This document shows positions 5,969-9,924 of a DNA stretch of 9,924 nt, in pieces; position 1 is the stretch's first letter, and every line of letters starts with the position of its first letter. The DNA comes from a bacterium (lineage in GTDB: Bacteria > Bacillota_I > Bacilli_A > RF39 > UBA660). The stretch is taken from NCBI GenBank assembly GCA_014845975.1, contig RKAN01000046.1:1-9924 (forward strand), given 5' to 3'. The notes under the pieces are model-generated. The model did no database searches. It saw only the letters and a list, made by a program, of their open reading frames with translations, and was not told where the DNA came from. The translations under genes were made by a program, and so were the position numbers.

Positions 5969-6371
5969 ATATAGAAGACCACACCGTTTGCGTTACGATG
6001 GTGTAGCAAAAGGAAATACAGAACTTCATTTTGGTGAATATGGTTTAATGGCAATGGAAGGTGCTTGGATTACACAAAATCAAATCGAAGCAGCTCGTGT
6101 TGCAATGACTCGTTTTATGAAACGTGGTGGAAAAGTTTATAGAAATATTTTTCCTCACTTATCATTAACTAGAATACCTCTAGAAACTCGTATGGGTAAA
6201 GGTAAAGGACAACCAGAAGAATGGGTTGCAGTTGTTAAAAAAGGTAAAATTATGTTTGAAATTTCTGGAGTTGATGAAGCAACGGCTCGTGAAGCTTTAA
6301 GACTTGCTATGCATAAATTACCTATCAAATGTAAATTTGTAAAGAAAGAAAGTGGTGAGGCTAATGACTAA
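5943..6371 (+). CDS. rplP: 50S ribosomal protein L16
   Basis: L16 organises the A-site region of the 50S subunit. The 142-residue product starts [15 protein letters not shown], the family N-terminus, and has [15 protein letters not shown] (30-44), RMGKGKG (83-89, near the arginine hydroxylated in Escherichia coli), and [13 protein letters not shown] (121-133). A start at 5913 is open but lacks the family N-terminus, whereas the ATG at 5943 has AAAGGAGG (5928-5935) just before it. The gene begins 26 bases inside rpsC in another frame and its end overlaps rpmC by 8 bases. Confidence 0.98.
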   Translation: MALIPKRTKYRRPHRLRYDGVAKGNTELHFGEYGLMAMEGAWITQNQIEAARVAMTRFMKRGGKVYRNIFPHLSLTRIPLETRMGKGKGQPEEWVAVVKKGKIMFEISGVDEATAREALRLAMHKLPIKCKFVKKESGEAND

Positions 6372-6570
6372 TAAAGAAATCAGAGAATTAACTACTGAAG
6401 AAATTAATAAAAAAATTGAAGAATATACTGAAGAATTATTTAATTTACGTTTTAGCCAAGCTACTGGTAATCTAGAAAAACCATCTAGAATTAATGAATT
6501 AAGAAAATTGGTAGCACGTATGAAAACTATTTTGAGAGAACGTGAACTTGGTATTAAGGAGGGTAATTAA
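6364..6570 (+). CDS. rpmC: 50S ribosomal protein L29
   Basis: L29 is a small two-helix protein next to L23 at the tunnel exit. The 68-residue product has [31 protein letters not shown] (25-43) and a Lys/Arg-rich second helix. The ATG at 6364 overlaps the end of rplP by 8 bases; GGTGAGG (6354-6360) is its ribosome binding site. A GTG at 6352 in the same frame would place this site inside the gene and add four atypical residues, so it was not used. Its TAA overlaps the rpsQ ATG. Confidence 0.97.
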   Translation: MTNKEIRELTTEEINKKIEEYTEELFNLRFSQATGNLEKPSRINELRKLVARMKTILRERELGIKEGN

Positions 6571-6827
6571 TGGAACAAACTAAACATGAATTAGTTGGAA
6601 AAGTTGTAAGTGATAAAGCTGATAAAACGATTACAGTTTTAGTAGAAACTTATAAAAATGACCCAATTTATCATAAACGAGTTAAATATTCTAAAAAATA
6701 TGCTGCTCATGATGAAAAAAATGAAGCTAAAGTTGGAGATAGAGTGCGTATAGTAGAAACTAGACCACTTTCTAAAAATAAACATTTCCGTTTAGTTGAA
6801 ATAGTAGAAAAAGCAATTATTTTATAA
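6570..6827 (+). CDS. rpsQ: 30S ribosomal protein S17
   Basis: S17 is an OB-fold 16S rRNA binder important early in 30S assembly. The 85-residue length is typical. Family features are [19 protein letters not shown] (8-26), [15 protein letters not shown] (35-49), [20 protein letters not shown] (55-74) and the LVEIVEKA end. It begins in a TAATG overlap with rpmC, served by AAGGAGGG in the end of that gene, so translation of L29 and S17 is probably coupled. Confidence 0.98.
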   Translation: MEQTKHELVGKVVSDKADKTITVLVETYKNDPIYHKRVKYSKKYAAHDEKNEAKVGDRVRIVETRPLSKNKHFRLVEIVEKAIIL

Positions 6828-6852
6828 TTGAAACTGGGAGGAGGATCAATAT

Positions 6853-7221
6853 ATGATTCAACAAGAAAGCCGTTTAAAAGTTGCTGACAACTCTGGTGCA
6901 CGTGAAGTAAGCGTTATTCGTGTATTAGGTGGAAGTAAAGTAAAATACGGAAATATTGGAGACACTGTAGTTGTAGCAGTTAAAAAAGCAACTCCTAACG
7001 GTACAGTAGCAAAAGGAAAAGTTGTAAAAGCTGTTATTGTTAGAAGTAAATTTGGTCTAAGAAGAGAAGACGGATCTTATATTAAATTTGATGACAATGC
7101 TTGTGTTATTATAAAAGATGATAAGAGCCCAGTTGGAACTCGTGTATTTGGACCAGTTGCACGTGAATTACGTGACAAAGATTTTATGAAAATTGTATCA
7201 CTTGCTAAAGAAGTGTTATAG
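6853..7221 (+). CDS. rplN: 50S ribosomal protein L14
   Basis: L14 lies at the subunit interface, contacts L19 and 16S rRNA, and is the docking site for the silencing factor RsfS. The 122 residues match the near-universal family length. Start [19 protein letters not shown], the block [20 protein letters not shown] (61-80) and [20 protein letters not shown] (95-114) are textbook. A strong GGGAGGAGG lies at 6836-6844. The 25-base gap from rpsQ is among the largest in this cluster. Confidence 0.99.
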   Translation: MIQQESRLKVADNSGAREVSVIRVLGGSKVKYGNIGDTVVVAVKKATPNGTVAKGKVVKAVIVRSKFGLRREDGSYIKFDDNACVIIKDDKSPVGTRVFGPVARELRDKDFMKIVSLAKEVL

Positions 7222-7239
7222 CTTTCGAAGGAGGATAAC

Positions 7240-7548
7240 ATGAAACTAAAAACTGGAGATAAAGTTGTTGTTATTACTGGTAAGAATAAAGGAAAAGAAG
7301 GAAAAATTACAAAAGTTTTGAAAAATGAAAACAGAGTAGTTGTAGAAGGTGTTAATATTGCTAAGAAGCATGTAAAACCTAATGGACAATCTGCTGGAAG
7401 TATTGTTGAAATGGAAATGCCAATTCATGCTTCAAACGTAATGATTGTTGATCCTAAAACTAATAAACGTACCAGAATAGGACATGAAATAAATAAAGAT
7501 GGTAAGAAAATTAGAACTACTAAAAAGTCTAATTCTAACCTTGATTAA
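7240..7548 (+). CDS. rplX: 50S ribosomal protein L24
   Basis: L24 starts 50S assembly and sits near the tunnel exit. The 102-residue product begins with a KOW motif ([21 protein letters not shown], residues 6-26), followed by [15 protein letters not shown] (33-47) and the conserved [19 protein letters not shown] stretch (54-72). The C-terminal tail is basic. AAGGAGG just before the ATG matches its neighbours. Confidence 0.98.
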   Translation: MKLKTGDKVVVITGKNKGKEGKITKVLKNENRVVVEGVNIAKKHVKPNGQSAGSIVEMEMPIHASNVMIVDPKTNKRTRIGHEINKDGKKIRTTKKSNSNLD

Positions 7549-7565
7549 TTGGAAGGAGGGTATAT

Positions 7566-8105
7566 ATGAACCGCCTAAAAGCAAAATATAATGAGGAAAT
7601 CGTACCTAGTTTAAAAGAACAATTTAATTATACAAATGTTATGGAAGTGCCACGCTTAGAAAAAATCGTAGTTAACATGGGTGTTGGTGATGGAGCTTCT
7701 AATTCAAAATTATTAGAAGCAGCAGTAGCTGATCTAGAAGCTATTACTGGACAAAAAGCTGTAGTAACAAAAGCCAAAAAAGCAATTGCTGGATTTAAAA
7801 TTAGAGAAGGTCAAGGAATTGGATGTAAAGTTACTTTAAGAGGAGAAAATATGTATAACTTCTTAGATAAGTTAGTTAGTATTACATTACCTCGTGTAAG
7901 AGACTTTAGAGGTATTTCTCCAAAATCATTCGATGGAAGAGGAAACTATACTTTAGGCTTAAAAGAACAACTAATATTCACTGAAATCGTATACGATAAT
8001 GTTGTTAAAGTTCGTGGAATGGATATTGTATTTGTTACATCAGCTAAAACAAACGATGAAGCTTATGCTCTTTTAAAAGGTTTCGGTATGCCATTTAAGA
8101 AGTAA
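7566..8105 (+). CDS. rplE: 50S ribosomal protein L5
   Basis: L5 binds 5S rRNA and forms part of the central protuberance. The 179 residues are the standard length. Family blocks are [36 protein letters not shown] (28-43), the [21 protein letters not shown] stretch (60-80), [14 protein letters not shown] (103-116) and the ending [21 protein letters not shown] lies before the ATG. Confidence 0.99.
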   Translation: MNRLKAKYNEEIVPSLKEQFNYTNVMEVPRLEKIVVNMGVGDGASNSKLLEAAVADLEAITGQKAVVTKAKKAIAGFKIREGQGIGCKVTLRGENMYNFLDKLVSITLPRVRDFRGISPKSFDGRGNYTLGLKEQLIFTEIVYDNVVKVRGMDIVFVTSAKTNDEAYALLKGFGMPFKK

Positions 8106-8124
8106 CTTATTATAGGAGGATAGT

Positions 8125-8310
8125 ATGGCTAAAAAAAGTATGATTGTTAAACAATCTAGAAAACAAAAATTTAAAGTACGTGAATATACTCGCTGTACAA
8201 GATGTGGTAGACCTCATTCAGTACTTAGAAAATATGGAATTTGTCGTATTTGCTTTAGAGAATTAGCTTATAAAGGACAAATACCTGGAATAAAAAAATC
8301 AAGTTGGTAA
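8125..8310 (+). CDS. rpsN: 30S ribosomal protein S14, zinc-binding type Z
   Basis: S14 is a 30S head protein. This is the short 61-residue form with four cysteines, Cys24-x2-Cys27 and Cys40-x2-Cys43, expected to hold one zinc. The end [18 protein letters not shown] is typical of this type. Many Firmicutes keep a second, zinc-free S14 elsewhere for zinc shortage; only this copy is seen here. AGGAGG precedes the ATG. Confidence 0.98.
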   Translation: MAKKSMIVKQSRKQKFKVREYTRCTRCGRPHSVLRKYGICRICFRELAYKGQIPGIKKSSW

Positions 8311-8328
8311 GATGAAGGGAGGATTATG

Positions 8329-8721
8329 ATGACAGATCCAATTGCAGATATGCTTACAAGAATTCGTAATGCAAACCAAATGCGATATCTTGAAGTTGAA
8401 GTTCCCGCTTCAAAAATTAAGACAGAAATCGCAAGAATTTTAAAAGAAGAAGGTTTTATAGCTGACTATAAAATCAAAAAGAATAGTGTTCAAAATATAA
8501 TCGTCCTAAATTTAAAATATGGACAAAACAAAGAACGTGTAATTACTGGATTAAAGAGAATTTCGAAACCAGGATTACGTGTATACGCTAAATCTGAAGA
8601 AGTTCCTAAAGTTTTGAATGGATTAGGAATTGCTATCGTTTCTACATCAAAAGGAATTATGACTGATAAAGATGCTAGAAAAGAATCTTTAGGTGGGGAA
8701 GTTTTAGCTTACATTTGGTAG
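8329..8721 (+). CDS. rpsH: 30S ribosomal protein S8
   Basis: S8 binds the central domain of 16S rRNA and, in Escherichia coli, represses the spc operon. The product has [15 protein letters not shown] at the start and [20 protein letters not shown] (105-124) near the end, both diagnostic. Two adjacent ATG codons occur; the second (8329) gives the usual N-terminus and a 6-base distance from GGAGG (8318-8322), against 3 bases for the ATG at 8326. The alternative would only add one Met. Confidence 0.98.
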   Translation: MTDPIADMLTRIRNANQMRYLEVEVPASKIKTEIARILKEEGFIADYKIKKNSVQNIIVLNLKYGQNKERVITGLKRISKPGLRVYAKSEEVPKVLNGLGIAIVSTSKGIMTDKDARKESLGGEVLAYIW

Positions 8722-8734
8722 AAAGGAAGATCGT

Positions 8735-9265
8735 ATGAGCCGTATAGGTAATAGAAAATTAACAATACCTGAAAATGTTACAGTTGAAGTAAATGGAAAC
8801 ATTGTTTCAGTAAAAGGGCCTAAAGGTGAACTTTCTACTGAAATTCATGATAACATTACTGTATCTGTTGAAAACAATGAGGTTGTTGTTAATAGAACAA
8901 ACGATAATTTTAAAAGTTTTCATGGTACAGCAAATGCCAATATTAAAAATATGATTATTGGTGTTACAGAAGGTTATGAAAAGAAATTAGAAGCTGTAGG
9001 TGTTGGATATCGTTTTAATGTTAGTGGAAACACTATTACAGTTAGTGCAGGATATTCTCATCCTGTAGTAGTAAAAGTTCCTGAAGGATTATCTGTAGAA
9101 TCTCCAAGTAATACAGAATTGACAATCAAAGGAATTGATAAATGTCTTGTTGGTGAATTTGCTGCTAACATAAGAAAAATAAGACAACCAGAACCTTATA
9201 AAGGAAAAGGTATTCGTTATAAAGATGAATTTATTCGTCGTAAAGAAGGAAAGAAAGCAGCTTAA
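8735..9265 (+). CDS. rplF: 50S ribosomal protein L6
   Basis: L6 lies near the factor-binding region of the 50S subunit. The 176-residue product has the two duplicated domains: the first with IPENVTVEVNGNIVSVKGPKG (11-31), the second with LEAVGVGYRF (85-94) and VPEGLSVESPSNTELTIKG (115-133). The C-terminal EPYKGKGIRYKDEFIRRKEG (153-172) is the family signature. The ribosome binding site is AAAGGAAGA, a little weaker than its neighbours. Confidence 0.98.
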   Translation: MSRIGNRKLTIPENVTVEVNGNIVSVKGPKGELSTEIHDNITVSVENNEVVVNRTNDNFKSFHGTANANIKNMIIGVTEGYEKKLEAVGVGYRFNVSGNTITVSAGYSHPVVVKVPEGLSVESPSNTELTIKGIDKCLVGEFAANIRKIRQPEPYKGKGIRYKDEFIRRKEGKKAA

Positions 9266-9292
9266 TGTAATTTAAGTAAAGGAGAGTAAAAT

Positions 9293-9655
9293 ATGATTAA
9301 GAAAGTATCTCGCAATGATGTACGTAAGGCTAGACATGCACGTGTTAGAGAAAAAATCTCTGGTACTGCTAGTATTCCTAGATTAAACGTATTTAGATCA
9401 AATTTAAATATTTTTGCTCAAATTATTGATGATGAAAAAGGAATTACATTAGTAAGTGCTTCATCAATCGATAAAGAGTTAAAATTAGAAAATGGTGGAA
9501 ATGCTCAAGCCGCAGTAAAAGTTGGAGAATTACTTGCTAAAAGAGCAAAAGAAGCTAAAATAAGTAAAGTAGTTTTTGATAGAGGTGGATACCTATATCA
9601 TGGACGTGTAAAAGCTTTAGCAGAAGCTGCACGTGAAAACGGATTAGAATTCTAA
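9293..9655 (+). CDS. rplR: 50S ribosomal protein L18
   Basis: L18 works with L5 and L25-type proteins to mount 5S rRNA in the central protuberance. The 120-residue product has a basic N-terminus ([19 protein letters not shown]), then [20 protein letters not shown] (29-48) and the closing block [20 protein letters not shown] (93-112), ending in GLEF as usual. AAAGGAGAG precedes the ATG. The TAA stop runs into the ribosome binding site of rpsE. Confidence 0.98.
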   Translation: MIKKVSRNDVRKARHARVREKISGTASIPRLNVFRSNLNIFAQIIDDEKGITLVSASSIDKELKLENGGNAQAAVKVGELLAKRAKEAKISKVVFDRGGYLYHGRVKALAEAARENGLEF

Positions 9656-9666
9656 GGAGGGTATTT

Positions 9667-9924
9667 ATGGAGACTAAGAGAAGAGAACCACGCCCAAAAC
9701 AATATGAAGAACAAGTTATTAATATTGGAAGAGTTACAAAAGTAACTAAAGGTGGTCGTCATTTCCGTTTCTCAGCAACAGTAGTTGTTGGAGATAGAAA
9801 AGGTAGAGTTGGTCTTGGTACTGGTAAAGCTAATGAAGTACCAGATGCAATTAAAAAAGCTGTATCAGCTGCCACTAAAAATGTAATTAAAGTATCCCTA
9901 GTTGATAATAGAACAATTTCTCAT
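9667..9924 (+). CDS. rpsE: 30S ribosomal protein S5, 3' end beyond the window
   Basis: S5 lies at the mRNA entry region and affects decoding accuracy. Only the first 86 residues are in the window, with no stop reached. The N-terminus [20 protein letters not shown] leads into [20 protein letters not shown] (21-40) and [20 protein letters not shown] (41-60), which are diagnostic of the S5 double-stranded RNA-binding-like domain. The ATG at 9667 is served by AAGGAGGG overlapping the rplR stop. Full length in the family is about 160-170 residues. Confidence 0.97.
   Translation, partial: METKRREPRPKQYEEQVINIGRVTKVTKGGRHFRFSATVVVGDRKGRVGLGTGKANEVPDAIKKAVSAATKNVIKVSLVDNRTISH

Noticed and set aside
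6707..6901. Minus-strand frames inside the ribosomal genes, such as this one over rpsQ-rplN
   Set aside because: They overlap confidently identified genes, lack ribosome binding sites and resemble no protein family; they are antisense shadows.
1..9924. CRISPR arrays, insertion sequences, tRNA or rRNA genes, phage or defence genes
   Set aside because: No regularly spaced repeats, transposase-like frames, terminal inverted repeats or RNA gene signatures were seen; almost all sequence is accounted for by ribosomal genes.

Overview
The window is a dense block of ribosomal protein genes from an AT-rich, low-GC Gram-positive-type bacterium (Bacillota, in the broad sense of Bacilli, Erysipelotrichia or non-code-4 Mollicutes relatives). 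Supporting signs are strong AAGGAGG Shine-Dalgarno (SD) sites before nearly every gene, the rpsF-ssb-rpsR arrangement with an S6:S18-type leader, the short zinc-binding S14, and an S10-leader-like RNA before rpsJ. All Trp codons in the recognised genes are TGG and no gene has an in-frame TGA, so a TGA=Trp code is not supported. Species cannot be named from the sequence.

Layout. Positions 1-81 hold a hairpin plus T-tract fused to a promoter. Positions 82-146 are an RNA leader that can mask the rpsF ribosome binding site. Positions 147-1148 are rpsF, ssb and rpsR. Positions 1142-1181 repeat the hairpin/T-tract/promoter design and drive a small unrecognised gene (1206-1472) that looks frameshifted by one lost base, with its tail continuing to 1549. 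Positions 1550-1653 show no gene. Positions 1654-1816 hold a promoter and a structured leader resembling the Firmicutes S10-operon (L4-type) leader.

From 1817 to the end runs the combined S10-spc cluster, all on the + strand with very short gaps or overlaps: rpsJ, rplC, rplD, rplW, rplB, rpsS, rplV, rpsC, rplP, rpmC, rpsQ, rplN, rplX, rplE, rpsN, rpsH, rplF, rplR, and rpsE cut by the window end. No internal terminator or promoter was seen, so it probably forms one long transcript with translational coupling at the overlaps.

The genes serve two linked jobs: building both ribosomal subunits, and binding single-stranded DNA (ssb). Two points stand out: the rpsF and S10 clusters lie only about 670 bp apart, and two promoters use an identical 15-nt T-tract/-10 element joined to a hairpin. 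I saw no evidence of a new enzymatic, defence or mobile system; the most open items are the frameshifted small gene and the fused terminator-promoters.
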